A DNA stretch of 64,000 nt from Streptococcus sp. 29892 (GTDB lineage: Bacteria; Bacillota; Bacilli; Lactobacillales; Streptococcaceae): positions 834,001 to 898,000 of the forward strand of contig NZ_CP118734.1 of the NCBI RefSeq assembly GCF_032594935.1, in the 5' to 3' direction. The notes under the pieces are model-generated. The model saw nothing but the letters and a program-made list of their open reading frames with translations, searched no databases and was not told the DNA's origin. A program made the position numbers and the translations under genes. Below are positions 35,440 to 46,312 of the stretch, one piece after another. Positions within the stretch are counted from its first letter, which is position 1; every line of letters starts with the position of its first letter.

Positions 35440-36768
35440 ATGAATATTTTGATCATTGGTGCTTCATTCGCTGGTTTGACAGCTGCAATGGACTGCCAGA
35501 AACGCTATCCACAAGCGACTATTTACTTGATTGACAAGGAAGAAAGTATCGGTTATTTTCCCAATGCACTCAATTGGAAAGTAAAAGGAGAAATTTCAAG
35601 CTGGGCAGAAGCAAGGGTTGGCTATTTTGAGGGGCTAGAGCAGTCGGTCCTTCATTTCTTGTTTGGATGGGAATGCATTTCCATAGAATCCGTATCTAAA
35701 AAAATAAGGCTAAAAAAAGAAGAAAGCACGCGAGAATTATCCTACGACTATCTCATTTTAGCCATGGGAGCTCAACAAGTTTGGGAACATCAGTCGGTCG
35801 ACCTGTCGGAAAAGATTTTGACCAGTAAATCCATTGCTCAAGCTCAAAAGAGTTTTGAAAAGCTGGAAGAGGCAGAGAGTGTGACGGTAATAGGTGCTGG
35901 TCAAATTGGGCTTGAAAGCCTAGAAGCACTCAGTCGTCTGCCTTTGAAGCTTAGATTGATGGAGTCGCAAGAATGGCCCTTGGCCAAGTATTTTGATCAG
36001 GAAATGGTCGCCTTTATCTGGAATGAATTTGAACGGATAGGCTTGGACTATCATTTTTCAGAAACCATCAATGAAGTCAGCTTGAATGAACTGGGTCAAG
36101 TCCAGTTAAGCAGCTTGCAGGGAACCTACCTGTCTGACTTTGTTCTTTTGGGGACCAACTTTAGACCTCATACAGATTTGGTGGAAGGATTAGTTGATTT
36201 ACATACAGACGGCAGTATTCTGGTGGATGACTATCTTGAAACCAGTCAATCTGGAATTTTTGCGGTAGGAGATTTAATTCGGATGCCTGTGACCATGTTT
36301 GGGCAGGCCTATCTACCTATGATCAATCATGCTATCTTGACAGGTCGTTTGGTTGCAGAAAACCTTTTGGCCAAGAAGAAGCCTTTAAGAGCTGTTGAAC
36401 GCATTGTTTCCACCCATGTATTTGGTTATAATTTGACCAGTGTCGGCCTGACCGAAAGGGAAGCAAATTTGTGGTTAGATACCTCATCTATCCGTATTCA
36501 ACAAGCCTTTAGTCAGTGGGATGAGGAAACAATCGACTTTAAAATGGTGGTCAGTCGAAAGGATGGACGCATACTTGGTGGGCAACTGGTGTCTACCTCT
36601 GATCATATAGCACAGATGAATGTGCTTGCTCTTGCCATCTCTAAGGAAATGACGGTGGAAGATTTGCTACAGGAAGCTTGGCTCTGTTTGCCAAGGAGGA
36701 CGGATTTGCAACCATTTCTTGTTGAAGCAGCCAATCGTTATCTATGGCAAAAAGAGGATAGAGAGTAG
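35440..36768 (+). CDS. NADH-oxidase-family flavoprotein lacking the redox cysteine
   Basis: From ATG 35440 (GGAGG upstream, TATAAT at 35412-35417) the protein has 442 residues and the fold of class III pyridine-nucleotide disulfide oxidoreductases. It shows FAD start IIGASFAGLTAA, NADH loop VIGAGQIGLESLEAL, FAD end GIFAVGDLIRMP and a C-terminal dimerisation domain. In true Nox and CoA-disulfide reductases a Cys sits near 42-44 (as in FLGCGMA of the nox gene at 47.0 kb); here the aligned stretch reads GYFPNALNW with no Cys. It therefore cannot use the usual Cys-sulfenic or CoA-disulfide chemistry and may make peroxide or serve as a sensor. An Mga-type regulator follows 12 bp later. Confidence 0.85.
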   Translation: MNILIIGASFAGLTAAMDCQKRYPQATIYLIDKEESIGYFPNALNWKVKGEISSWAEARVGYFEGLEQSVLHFLFGWECISIESVSKKIRLKKEESTRELSYDYLILAMGAQQVWEHQSVDLSEKILTSKSIAQAQKSFEKLEEAESVTVIGAGQIGLESLEALSRLPLKLRLMESQEWPLAKYFDQEMVAFIWNEFERIGLDYHFSETINEVSLNELGQVQLSSLQGTYLSDFVLLGTNFRPHTDLVEGLVDLHTDGSILVDDYLETSQSGIFAVGDLIRMPVTMFGQAYLPMINHAILTGRLVAENLLAKKKPLRAVERIVSTHVFGYNLTSVGLTEREANLWLDTSSIRIQQAFSQWDEETIDFKMVVSRKDGRILGGQLVSTSDHIAQMNVLALAISKEMTVEDLLQEAWLCLPRRTDLQPFLVEAANRYLWQKEDRE

Positions 36769-36779
36769 GTGGTGAGCTG

Positions 36780-38249
36780 GTGCATATACTAGATTTATTA
36801 GAAAAACGGGAGCGTGCTATTTACCAGCTTTTCCTTCTTTTGAGAAAGTCGGTCACAGCCCTTGGGATAAAAGAGGCGGCTCAGGAATTGCATCTGTCTA
36901 AATCAACCTTGTTACGCTATGTAGAGAGTTTTTCTGAAGAGGTTGCAGAGGAGCCGTTTGGACTTGTTTTTCAGATTAGAGAAGAGGAAATCCTTCTGCA
37001 CCGTGGTGCCACCCTATCCATCCAAGACCTGTTTGCCTATCTGTGTCGAACGAGTGTGAAGTACCAGATTTTACTCTATTTTTTTGATAAAAATGAATGC
37101 TCTATTCCCATGTTGGCGCAGGATTTGTTACTCAGCGAGGCAACCTTAAACAGACACCTGTCCTCTATAAACCAAGTCTTGAAAGAGTTTCAGGTGACTA
37201 TTCGAAGCGGTCGTTTGCGTGGCAGTGAATTGCAAATTCGTTATCTCTATTATCACTTGTTTTGGCTGACCCGGCCTTTAAAGGAACTAGAAAAGGACCG
37301 AGTATTTGTCGAACAACTGGGGCATTTGCCAATTTTTGAACGCTTTTACCAGTCCCCCTTTAATCCAAGACAGGCTCATCAGCTAGCCCTATGGTTGATG
37401 ATTGTCCAAAAGAGAATGCGCTTGAAAGATTTGGATTTTCAGGCGGTCTATCAGCTAATGGCCCCTTATGAGCAACATAAATTCTATCGGCAACTGCGGC
37501 AACTGTTTTTGACCTTGAGCCAGCAATCATCGGCTTCCTTTCAAGAGGGGGACACCATGTCTGTTTTTGCATTTTTGTTCAGTCAAGGGATATTGGCTGC
37601 TCATCAATTAGAACAGGTATTGGGCTTTGGTGGTCCCATCATGGCAGCGACTAGTTGGGCCTTTCAGCAGGTCAAGGTCTTATTGCAAACAGATTTGGCA
37701 GTGGAAGAGGGGGAACTCTATCATCTCAATCAGGTCTTTAGTCAGCTCTATTTTTTCACTTCCTGCATAGAGAGTGGCTTTGATGAACTTGGTTCTTATG
37801 AAGTGTCCGTGCAAATGGCAGCAAGCAGTATTTTACGCCATGTTTCCAGCGAGATTTTTGGGAGAAAGGAAGAGGTGGCAGTTTGTCATCTGAGGTCCTT
37901 GAGCCAGTTATTTTCTTATTTCATGCAGGTGGAGCCAGCTATGGTACAGATTGGTTGGGCATCCAGCTATCCGTCTGTCATTAGTTCTCCAATCTTGCAA
38001 GTCCTCCGTCAGTCATTAGAACGCAATCGGTCCATTCAAATCGAACCTGTCCAACCAGACCAATCCTATGATTTGGTTATCTGCCACGATTATCCTTGGG
38101 AGAAGGGCCCCTTTTTCCAAGTGTATGCTATGCCAACTGTTCAGGAATTGAAAGACCTAAAAAGTTTGATTCAGACAATTCATCAGCGCAAATTAGAGCA
38201 GGCCAAGCGCCTGGTTGAGCGCACACACTTCCGAATTGAACGACGGTGA
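36780..38249 (+). CDS. Mga-type (PRD-like) transcriptional regulator
   Basis: This 489-residue protein starts with GTG behind GGTGG, 12 bp after the oxidoreductase gene, so the two form an operon. An N-terminal winged helix-turn-helix (GIKEAAQELHLSKSTLLRYVE near 33-52) is followed by a second one (LLSEATLNRHLSSINQVL near 115-132). A long helical region and a C-terminal EIIB-like part follow (YDLVICHDYPW near 436). This order matches Mga/AtxA-family regulators, which respond to sugar phosphotransferase signals. Its position directly before the CcpA-controlled glycerol operon suggests it regulates glpK-glpO, but no operator is recognised. Confidence 0.85.
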   Translation: MHILDLLEKRERAIYQLFLLLRKSVTALGIKEAAQELHLSKSTLLRYVESFSEEVAEEPFGLVFQIREEEILLHRGATLSIQDLFAYLCRTSVKYQILLYFFDKNECSIPMLAQDLLLSEATLNRHLSSINQVLKEFQVTIRSGRLRGSELQIRYLYYHLFWLTRPLKELEKDRVFVEQLGHLPIFERFYQSPFNPRQAHQLALWLMIVQKRMRLKDLDFQAVYQLMAPYEQHKFYRQLRQLFLTLSQQSSASFQEGDTMSVFAFLFSQGILAAHQLEQVLGFGGPIMAATSWAFQQVKVLLQTDLAVEEGELYHLNQVFSQLYFFTSCIESGFDELGSYEVSVQMAASSILRHVSSEIFGRKEEVAVCHLRSLSQLFSYFMQVEPAMVQIGWASSYPSVISSPILQVLRQSLERNRSIQIEPVQPDQSYDLVICHDYPWEKGPFFQVYAMPTVQELKDLKSLIQTIHQRKLEQAKRLVERTHFRIERR

Positions 38250-38363
38250 TAAACTTTCTAGTGTTCTAGGAAGTTTTTTTAATACGCAAATCCTGCTTTA
38301 TCAATTTTTTTTAAAAATCTAAAAAAATTGATAGGATGATCTTGAAAAAATAGTTTACAATAA

Positions 38364-39929
<1,566 letters not shown>

Positions 39930-39950
39930 AGAAATAGAAAGTGTGAAAAC

Positions 39951-41780
39951 ATGGAATTTTCAAAAGAAACACGTCGCTTAGCGATTGAAAAAATGCAAGA
40001 TAGACAGTTGGACCTGCTGGTTATCGGTGGTGGGATTACGGGGGCTGGCGTAGCCCTCCAAGCTGCTGCTAGTGGCATGGAAACAGCCTTGATTGAAATG
40101 CAAGACTTTGCCGAAGGGACATCCAGTCGTTCAACCAAATTGGTTCACGGTGGACTTCGTTACCTCAAACAATTTGATGTAGAAGTGGTTTCCGATACGG
40201 TTTCAGAACGTGCAGTTGTGCAAAATATTGCTCCACATATTCCAAAACCAGATCCAATGTTGCTACCAGTCTATGATGAAGAGGGTTCTACCTTTAGCCT
40301 CTTCCGCTTGAAAGTGGCCATGGACCTCTATGACCTCTTGGCTGGCGTCAACAATACAGACCTTGCCAATAAGGTGTTGACGAAAGAAGAAGTCTTAGAG
40401 CGGGCACCTCACCTGAAAAAAGAAGGCTTACTTGGAGGTGGAGTTTACCTTGACTTCCGTAACAATGATGCTCGCTTGGTTATTGAAAATATCAAACGTG
40501 CCGCCAAAGATGGTGCCTTGATTGCCAGCCGTGTCAAAGCGGAGAAATTCATCAAGGACGAGGCTGGAAAAGTTGTCGGTATCGTCGCTCGTGACTTACT
40601 GACAGACAGCACATTTGAAATCCGTGCGCGTTTGGTTATCAATACAACTGGCCCTTGGAGTGATGAAGTACGCAACCTGGGTGGTGAAGGTTCAGGTGTC
40701 CTTCAAATGCGTCCAACCAAGGGTGTGCACCTAGTTGTCGATAGTTCTCGCTTGTCTGTGCCACAGCCGACTTATTTTGATACAGGTCACGCAGATGGCC
40801 GCATGGTCTTTGTCCTTCCACGTGAAAATAAAACCTACTTTGGTACGACAGATACAGACTACACTGGCGATTTGGCCAATCCAATGGTAACTCAAGAAGA
40901 TGTTGACTACCTGCTTGATATTGTCAACAATCGCTTCCCAGAAGCAAACTTGACCTTGGATGACATTGAGAGCGGTTGGGCAGGTCTTCGTCCTCTCTTG
41001 TCTGGAAATGGAGCTTCTGACTACAACGGTGGAAACAACGGCAAACTCAGCGATGACAGCTTTAATAGCTTGATTGAAACCGTCAAAGGCTATTTGAACA
41101 ATGAAAAGACACGGGACGATGTGGAACATGATTTGACGCATTTGGAAGGTAGTGTTTCTGAAAAACATTTAGATCCGTCTGCTGTATCGCGTGGTTCTGC
41201 CCTTGACCGTGATGATAATGGTTTGCTGACACTTGCTGGTGGTAAAATCACAGACTTCCGTAAAATGGCCGAAGGAGCAATGGAAAAGGTAGCAGACATT
41301 CTCAAAGAAGAACATGGCCGTAGCTTCAAACTCATCAATTCGAAGACCTATCCAGTTTCTGGAGGGGAATTGAACCCAGCTAACGTAGCAGAAGAAATTG
41401 AACACTTGGCACAATTAGGGGTGAAAAAAGGTTTGGACTACGACGATGCCCTCTATCTTGCTAACTTGTACGGCTCAAATGCGCCAAAAGTATTTGCTTT
41501 GAACCATAAAGTAGAGGCTGTGTCTGACCTTAATCAACGTGATTTGCTTTCTCTTCATTATGCCATGAAAGAAGAAATGACCTTGACTGCAGTTGACTAT
41601 CTTCTTCGTCGTACCAACTATATGCTCTTTATGCGAGAGCAGTTGGATGCAGTAGCACCTGAAATCATCAAGGAAATGGCAGCGTATTATGCTTGGTCAG
41701 AGGAAGAAGTGGCTCAACAGGAAGGCTTACTTGCGGAAACCTTGCACAAAAATGATTTGAGCTATCTAAAAGAAAAATAA
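39951..41780 (+). CDS. glpO: Alpha-glycerophosphate oxidase
   Basis: The 609-residue FAD enzyme oxidises glycerol 3-phosphate with oxygen to dihydroxyacetone phosphate and hydrogen peroxide. The FAD motif VIGGGITGAGVALQAA is near 24-39, followed by SRSTKLVHGGLRYLK near 62. The length and the insert around 360-400 (a hydrophilic stretch with LSDDSFNSLIE) match GlpO rather than the dehydrogenase GlpD. In pathogenic mycoplasmas and streptococci this peroxide output is a known virulence trait. A hairpin without a T run (41796-41824) follows, perhaps protecting the mRNA 3' end. Confidence 0.96.
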   Translation: MEFSKETRRLAIEKMQDRQLDLLVIGGGITGAGVALQAAASGMETALIEMQDFAEGTSSRSTKLVHGGLRYLKQFDVEVVSDTVSERAVVQNIAPHIPKPDPMLLPVYDEEGSTFSLFRLKVAMDLYDLLAGVNNTDLANKVLTKEEVLERAPHLKKEGLLGGGVYLDFRNNDARLVIENIKRAAKDGALIASRVKAEKFIKDEAGKVVGIVARDLLTDSTFEIRARLVINTTGPWSDEVRNLGGEGSGVLQMRPTKGVHLVVDSSRLSVPQPTYFDTGHADGRMVFVLPRENKTYFGTTDTDYTGDLANPMVTQEDVDYLLDIVNNRFPEANLTLDDIESGWAGLRPLLSGNGASDYNGGNNGKLSDDSFNSLIETVKGYLNNEKTRDDVEHDLTHLEGSVSEKHLDPSAVSRGSALDRDDNGLLTLAGGKITDFRKMAEGAMEKVADILKEEHGRSFKLINSKTYPVSGGELNPANVAEEIEHLAQLGVKKGLDYDDALYLANLYGSNAPKVFALNHKVEAVSDLNQRDLLSLHYAMKEEMTLTAVDYLLRRTNYMLFMREQLDAVAPEIIKEMAAYYAWSEEEVAQQEGLLAETLHKNDLSYLKEK

Positions 41781-41795
41781 TCTATTGGTAGGTAG

Positions 41796-41824
41796 GAGCT
41801 TGTTCTTCTATGGAAGAAGCTCCC
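41796..41824 (+). promoter_or_regulatory. Intra-operon hairpin after glpO
   Basis: GGAGC-TTG-TTCTTC, loop TATG, GAAGAAGCTCC. There is no T tract; it may be an mRNA processing or stability element between glpO and the membrane genes. Confidence 0.5.
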
Positions 41825-41865
41825 CACCAGTTTATCAATAAGAGATTGATACAAGAGGAGAAGTT

Positions 41866-42219
41866 ATGAAATTTTTACGTTCAACTATTGGCTATATGAT
41901 TGCTGGTATGATTGTCATGAGTGTTTGGGGAGCCTTTGCGGAAGCCTATGGCATAGCAGGTGGCTACTTTGCAGCCTTTATTATCATTGGACCTATGTGG
42001 TTTATGAACCACTATCTAGGTCTAATCAAACACGATTCTGATTCAGCTTTTGTCGATATGGGATTGGGAATTGCGCTGTGTGGTATTTTCCGTGATGCCT
42101 TTCTCAATGGATTTGGAACACTGGCAGATTCTCTTCCAACCATTCTTCTGATTACAGTAGGCGCTGTTTTGGGTGGCTTGGTTGCTGCAAAAGTCGAAGA
42201 AGATATGGAAAAAGATTAA
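41866..42219 (+). CDS. Small membrane protein, putative glycerol transporter subunit (first of pair)
   Basis: This 117-residue protein has about four membrane helices (YMIAGMIVMSVWGAFAEAYG, FAAFIIIGPMWFMNHYLG, MGLGIALCGIFRDAF, ILLITVGAVLGGLVAAK) and a charged tail. It is paired with the next gene, 12 bp away, which shares the WxMNHxxG/TLNHGVG pattern, so the two look like related subunits. They occupy the place usually held by the GlpF facilitator after glpO. They resemble the Lin0368-type putative glycerol transporter subunits. AGAGGAG precedes the ATG. The transport function is inferred from context. Confidence 0.75.
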   Translation: MKFLRSTIGYMIAGMIVMSVWGAFAEAYGIAGGYFAAFIIIGPMWFMNHYLGLIKHDSDSAFVDMGLGIALCGIFRDAFLNGFGTLADSLPTILLITVGAVLGGLVAAKVEEDMEKD

Positions 42220-42231
42220 GGAGGAGTAGAA

Positions 42232-42567
42232 ATGACAATTCAACAAGCAATCGCAACAATTGTAGGTGCTTTTATCTTCCCATTTGTCATTCGCATGATG
42301 TGGGGAAAAATGGTTGAGCACTGGGGTGCCATTGGAGGATGGATGGCAGCTTCTATGATTGTCGGAACAATTTGGACCCTTAACCACGGTGTTGGGCTCA
42401 TGACCCAGTCTGGCGCAGTTTGGGTTGACATGGGATTGGCAGCAGGTATCGGCTTATTTGTTGCTTCGGCAGCCAGAGGCGGAAAAGTTGGTAAAGCGAC
42501 AAATAATCTACTTGCAGCACTTGTAGGTGGTATACTAGGTGGCTTAATCCTCTCCTTCATTTTATAA
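42232..42567 (+). CDS. Small membrane protein, putative glycerol transporter subunit (second of pair)
   Basis: This 111-residue protein has about four helices and is similar in layout to the preceding protein: IWTLNHGVGLM aligns with MWFMNHYLGLI, and VDMGLAAGIGLFVASA with VDMGLGIALCGIF. It resembles the Lin0368 family. The AAGGAGG ribosome site and the 12-bp gap show tight coupling, consistent with a hetero-oligomer. A terminator ends the glycerol operon just downstream. Confidence 0.78.
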   Translation: MTIQQAIATIVGAFIFPFVIRMMWGKMVEHWGAIGGWMAASMIVGTIWTLNHGVGLMTQSGAVWVDMGLAAGIGLFVASAARGGKVGKATNNLLAALVGGILGGLILSFIL

Positions 42568-42574
42568 TAGATAG

Positions 42575-42604
42575 AAACAGCTAGAACATTTATTCTAGTT
42601 GTTT
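42575..42604 (+). terminator. Terminator of the glycerol operon
   Basis: AACAGCTAGAA and TTCTAGTTGTT with one wobble pair, followed by a T-rich stretch. Confidence 0.75.
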
Positions 42605-42765
42605 TTAGTTTAGATTAGTTTAAGGAAAGTGCCTTATAATAAAACCATCTTTTTCATATAATCTCCTAGAAGCACTTGAAGACATTCAGGTGTTTTCTTT
42701 GTGCATTTTTCTTGATTTTACAACTAATTAGTGATAAAATTTCAGATAGAAATGAGGTAGTGCTT

Positions 42766-43716
42766 ATGAATAATACAGGTATCCATCATATTTCAAGTTT
42801 AGTTGGCAATATTTACCAGGCCTATGATTTTTATCATCATATTCTCGGATTAAAATTGACCTTGAAAACTGTCAATCAAGAAGATTCAAGCATGTATCAT
42901 CTCTTTTTCGGTGATGATGAGGGCCGCTATGGAACGGAATTTACCATTTTTGATATGCCCAATCATCCTAGGCATCGGACTGGCAGCAATCGTTTGGAAC
43001 GAACCGTTTTTCTGGTTAAAGATTTTGCTGCCTTGGAATTCTGGCAGAAAAGACTGACAGAGTTTGCAGTGGAAAACGAAGGAATTCAGGCCTTTGGAAA
43101 GGGGCATATCTTGTATTTCCAAGATGAAGATGGGCAGTTGCTTGGCTTGAGCTATCATGACTCAATTGGAGAAATATTTCCGTATGAAACAGATGAAATT
43201 TCATCGGAATACGCCATACTTGGTATTGCCAGTCTTCACATGCGAATTCGTGAAGAAAAGGCATTACTAAGTTTGCTGACCGAAACCTTTGGATTTGTCG
43301 AGGAAAGCCGATTTGTCTTTGAAGATAAGATGGTGATTTCTCTACTCTTTGACAACACCTTCCAACATCGACTTTATTTGATTCTTGACCAAGGGTCGCC
43401 AATCAGCGTGATGGGAGTTGGGGCTATTCATCATATCGCGTTTGGTGTCTTAGATGAGTCCGACTTGGAAGACCTGATTAGTCGCTTAAATCTCATCAAT
43501 CGTCCACATTCTGGTATTATCAATCGAGATTTCATGCATTCCTTGTACTTCCAAGCGCCAAATTATCTCATGTTTGAAGTTGCGACCATGGCTGGCGAAA
43601 GAGAGGCTGCTATGCCAAGACAAGATAAGCAGCTAGATAATGTTGAACTGTTTTTGCCAAGTTTTTTTGAAGAGGACAGACAGGAAATCGAAAAAAATCT
43701 CTCCCACCGTTATTAG
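42766..43716 (+). CDS. VOC-superfamily ring-cleaving dioxygenase-like protein (MhqO-type)
   Basis: From ATG 42766 (GAGG upstream) the protein has 316 residues and two VOC modules. IHHISSLVGNIYQAYDFY at the N-terminus carries the first metal His, and AIHHIAFGVLDESDL near 228 marks the second module; FEVAT near the end contributes the metal Glu. This is the layout of MhqO/LinE-type dioxygenases, which act on quinone-related compounds. The following gene, 12 bp away, is an MhqD-type hydrolase, so the pair resembles the quinone/aldehyde-stress mhqO-mhqD arrangement of Bacillus. In-frame codons upstream of 42766 form a spurious hydrophobic leader. Confidence 0.85.
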   Translation: MNNTGIHHISSLVGNIYQAYDFYHHILGLKLTLKTVNQEDSSMYHLFFGDDEGRYGTEFTIFDMPNHPRHRTGSNRLERTVFLVKDFAALEFWQKRLTEFAVENEGIQAFGKGHILYFQDEDGQLLGLSYHDSIGEIFPYETDEISSEYAILGIASLHMRIREEKALLSLLTETFGFVEESRFVFEDKMVISLLFDNTFQHRLYLILDQGSPISVMGVGAIHHIAFGVLDESDLEDLISRLNLINRPHSGIINRDFMHSLYFQAPNYLMFEVATMAGEREAAMPRQDKQLDNVELFLPSFFEEDRQEIEKNLSHRY

Positions 43717-43728
43717 GAGAAAAGAGAT

Positions 43729-44331
43729 ATGGATTATCGCTTTATCAAAGGGACCAGTCCCCGTCTTTTGGTCTTTTTCCACGGCACAGGTGGCAATAAG
43801 GAATCCATGCTATTTCTCCGTCAACAGCTGGATCCAGAAGCTTTTGTCCTTTCCTTGGATGGAAGTTGGGGCCAAGGCAGGGAAAGGCGTTTCTTTGCAC
43901 CTCTCATTGACGGTCAGTTGGATTTTTTCGATTTTGAATGGCGCTTGTCGGCTTTTCTGGATTTTTGGCAGGACTTTGACATTCAGCCCTACCAGCAGGT
44001 TACCTTCGTGGGATTCTCAAACGGTGCCAACTTTATCATGGGCTTGTTGACCAAACAGTCAAACCTGGCGGACAATTATATCTTACTCCATCCCTCAGCC
44101 TTAGATTATGCATTTCCTATGGAAAATAGCAGAGCAGAAATATTGTTTACACTGGGGCAGAATGATGTGTTGATTGAGCCAGTGGCTCTTGAACATCTTG
44201 TAGATGACTGGCAAGCGTCAGCTTTTCCCAGAGCTAACCTAGCTCGTTTTGACAAGGGACATTTTTTAAGTCAGGATGAATTGACCTATATCAAAAATTG
44301 GTATCAAGAAAGAATAGACAAAAAGACCTGA
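43729..44331 (+). CDS. Alpha/beta-hydrolase (MhqD/carboxylesterase-type)
   Basis: The 200-residue hydrolase has an HGTGG oxyanion loop near 18-22, the nucleophile Ser97 in GFSNGA, a later acidic residue in LGQNDVLIE and a catalytic His in KGHFLS. It is of the small serine esterase type related to YodD/MhqD. It is probably translated together with the VOC dioxygenase upstream (AGGAG, 12-bp gap). The natural substrate is unknown; detoxification of quinone or ester compounds is inferred from the pairing. Confidence 0.88.
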   Translation: MDYRFIKGTSPRLLVFFHGTGGNKESMLFLRQQLDPEAFVLSLDGSWGQGRERRFFAPLIDGQLDFFDFEWRLSAFLDFWQDFDIQPYQQVTFVGFSNGANFIMGLLTKQSNLADNYILLHPSALDYAFPMENSRAEILFTLGQNDVLIEPVALEHLVDDWQASAFPRANLARFDKGHFLSQDELTYIKNWYQERIDKKT

Positions 44332-44353
44332 ACCAATACGTTCAAGTCTTTTA
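44317..44353. terminator. Bidirectional terminator between the hydrolase and pepF
   Basis: AAAAGACCTGAA and TTCAAGTCTTTT around CCAATACG, with A and T runs on both sides; it overlaps the end of the hydrolase gene. Confidence 0.8.
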
Positions 44354-44359
44354 TGTGTC

Positions 44360-46150
44360 TTAGATTAGTGTTTCCAGTTTATCCACCAAGGAACCGACAT
44401 AAGCAATAGTTTCTTTAAGTGGTTGGTCAGTCGAAACATCGACACCTGCGTGTTTTGCAAGGTCTTGGGCAGAAAGACTTGCACCGAGTGACAAGGTTTC
44501 CAACCATTTTTCAACAACTTCTTCAGGATGTTCTTCCAATTGTTTTGCCATGGCTGTACCGATGGTCAAACCAGCTGAGTAGGTATATGGATACAAACCA
44601 ATGTAGTAGTGTGGTTGACGCATCCAGATAAGACCTGCATCATCACCGATTTCAAAGTCTTCACCCCAGAATTCCTTGATGACATCCAACTTGATTTGGC
44701 AGAGAATATCACCATTGAGGTATTCTTCATTATCCAAACGAGTGTAGACTTCACGCTGGAAGGCTGCTTCAAGCAAGTGAGTGACCATGTTGTGGAAGTA
44801 AGTACGGCTGATTAACTCGCTAATCAAGTAAGCCTGGAAGCCAGGGTCTTGGTTGTTTTTCAAAAGTGTGTTACAGGTCAAGACCTCGTTAGCAGTAGAT
44901 GGAGCTTCGATGAAGTAAAGAGAAGGTTCATAGCTAAGTACGCTTTGTTTTTTCGCCCATTGGAAATGACCAGCATGCCCCAATTCGTGAGCCAATACCA
45001 AGACCTCGTTCATCAAACCTGTCCATGAAAGTAGGATATAGGATGGTCCATCGTAAAGAGTAGCACAGAAGCCACCAGTAGCCTTACCTTCGTTTTGAGC
45101 AAAGTCAATCCAACGCTCATCAAATGATTGTTCAATCATTTTCACATAATCTTCACCAAGAATGCCTAAGCAGTCAATCAAGAATTGCTTAGATTCTTCA
45201 GGTGTGATGCGTTGGTTGTATTCCGATGGCAAGCTGATTTTCAAATCGGCATGGGTAATTTTTTCCAAGCCATGAGCCTTGGCAACCAATTTCACAAAGC
45301 GACGCATGTGAGGAGCCAATTCCTTCATGATAACATCAATCTGACGATCAAATAGGTCACGGGATACGTTTTGACGATGTAAGAGGAAGTCAATGGTATT
45401 GTCAAATCCACGCAAGCGAGCTTCGATTTGCTCATTCTTGATGTGGGACAAATAGGTTGCTGCGGTTGTATTCTTATATTTTTTCAGGGTTGAGTAGAAA
45501 CCAGCCGCGGAATTGCGACGGATTTCGGTATCGTGGCTGATTTCATAATCATTTTCAAAAAGTACATAGCTGTTTCCGAGCGTCTCGCCATTTGCCTCAA
45601 AGTTGTCAAAGGTCATATCTTCAAACTTGGTCACACCGTAGTTATTATATGGCTGGCCAAAGGTTGGTGCAAAGTTTGCTAGTAATTCTTCTTGAAGTGG
45701 ATGGAGTTGATGAGGTTTGTCACGGAGAATGCTGTCGAAAAATGCAGCCCATTGTGGTTGTTCCTTTTTTAATTCCAGCAGAACAGCCTCATCTAATTGA
45801 CCAAGTTCTGAATAGAGGAAATCTCGTTGAGGACGTGCCTTGGCAGAAACGAGGTCGTATTCGTTGGCTAGGCTAGCAAGCTCAGTGTTCATCTTATCGA
45901 CTTCGAGTGGAAGAAACGCATAGTGAGAAAGTCTGCTATCCAGAATAACAATTTTCTCATATTCTGTGAGAGCACTTACGATGGTTTGCTTGTCTGTTAG
46001 TTTTCCTTTGAAGTTTGTTTCGAAGGCAGTGACTTGATTTGCATAAGCAATCAAATTTTCTTTGTAATTTTCAGGTGTTGGGAATAACAAATCTGTATCC
46101 CAAGTTAATTGCACATCAATTTCTTGACGCTTTGGCATTGCAGAAGTCAT
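44360..46150 (-). CDS. pepF: Oligoendopeptidase F
   Basis: This 596-residue cytoplasmic zinc metallopeptidase of family M3 cleaves oligopeptides. The zinc motif HELGHAGH lies in the C-terminal half, with the third ligand Glu in the following helix (FIEAPSTANEVL). TSAMPKRQEID is the N-terminus, with AAGGAG before the ATG; Met5 is an alternative. The size and motifs are normal for streptococcal PepF. It runs opposite to its neighbours. Confidence 0.96.
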   Translation of the reverse strand: MTSAMPKRQEIDVQLTWDTDLLFPTPENYKENLIAYANQVTAFETNFKGKLTDKQTIVSALTEYEKIVILDSRLSHYAFLPLEVDKMNTELASLANEYDLVSAKARPQRDFLYSELGQLDEAVLLELKKEQPQWAAFFDSILRDKPHQLHPLQEELLANFAPTFGQPYNNYGVTKFEDMTFDNFEANGETLGNSYVLFENDYEISHDTEIRRNSAAGFYSTLKKYKNTTAATYLSHIKNEQIEARLRGFDNTIDFLLHRQNVSRDLFDRQIDVIMKELAPHMRRFVKLVAKAHGLEKITHADLKISLPSEYNQRITPEESKQFLIDCLGILGEDYVKMIEQSFDERWIDFAQNEGKATGGFCATLYDGPSYILLSWTGLMNEVLVLAHELGHAGHFQWAKKQSVLSYEPSLYFIEAPSTANEVLTCNTLLKNNQDPGFQAYLISELISRTYFHNMVTHLLEAAFQREVYTRLDNEEYLNGDILCQIKLDVIKEFWGEDFEIGDDAGLIWMRQPHYYIGLYPYTYSAGLTIGTAMAKQLEEHPEEVVEKWLETLSLGASLSAQDLAKHAGVDVSTDQPLKETIAYVGSLVDKLETLI

Positions 46151-46312
46151 ATATTTCTCCTTTTCTTAGTGATAGCTACATTATAACATAAGAATTGGTT
46201 TGAGGAAAAATAATGTTAGACCAATTTATGAAAAGAAAACTTGACAAAATGCTTAAAAACGTAGATAATTATAGTATGAAAGGGTTTACTGAAAACCGGA
46301 AAGGAGTTAGAT

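Noticed and set aside
40731..41168. 145-codon minus-strand frame inside glpO
   Set aside because: It is a mirror of glpO coding sequence with no promoter or ribosome site.
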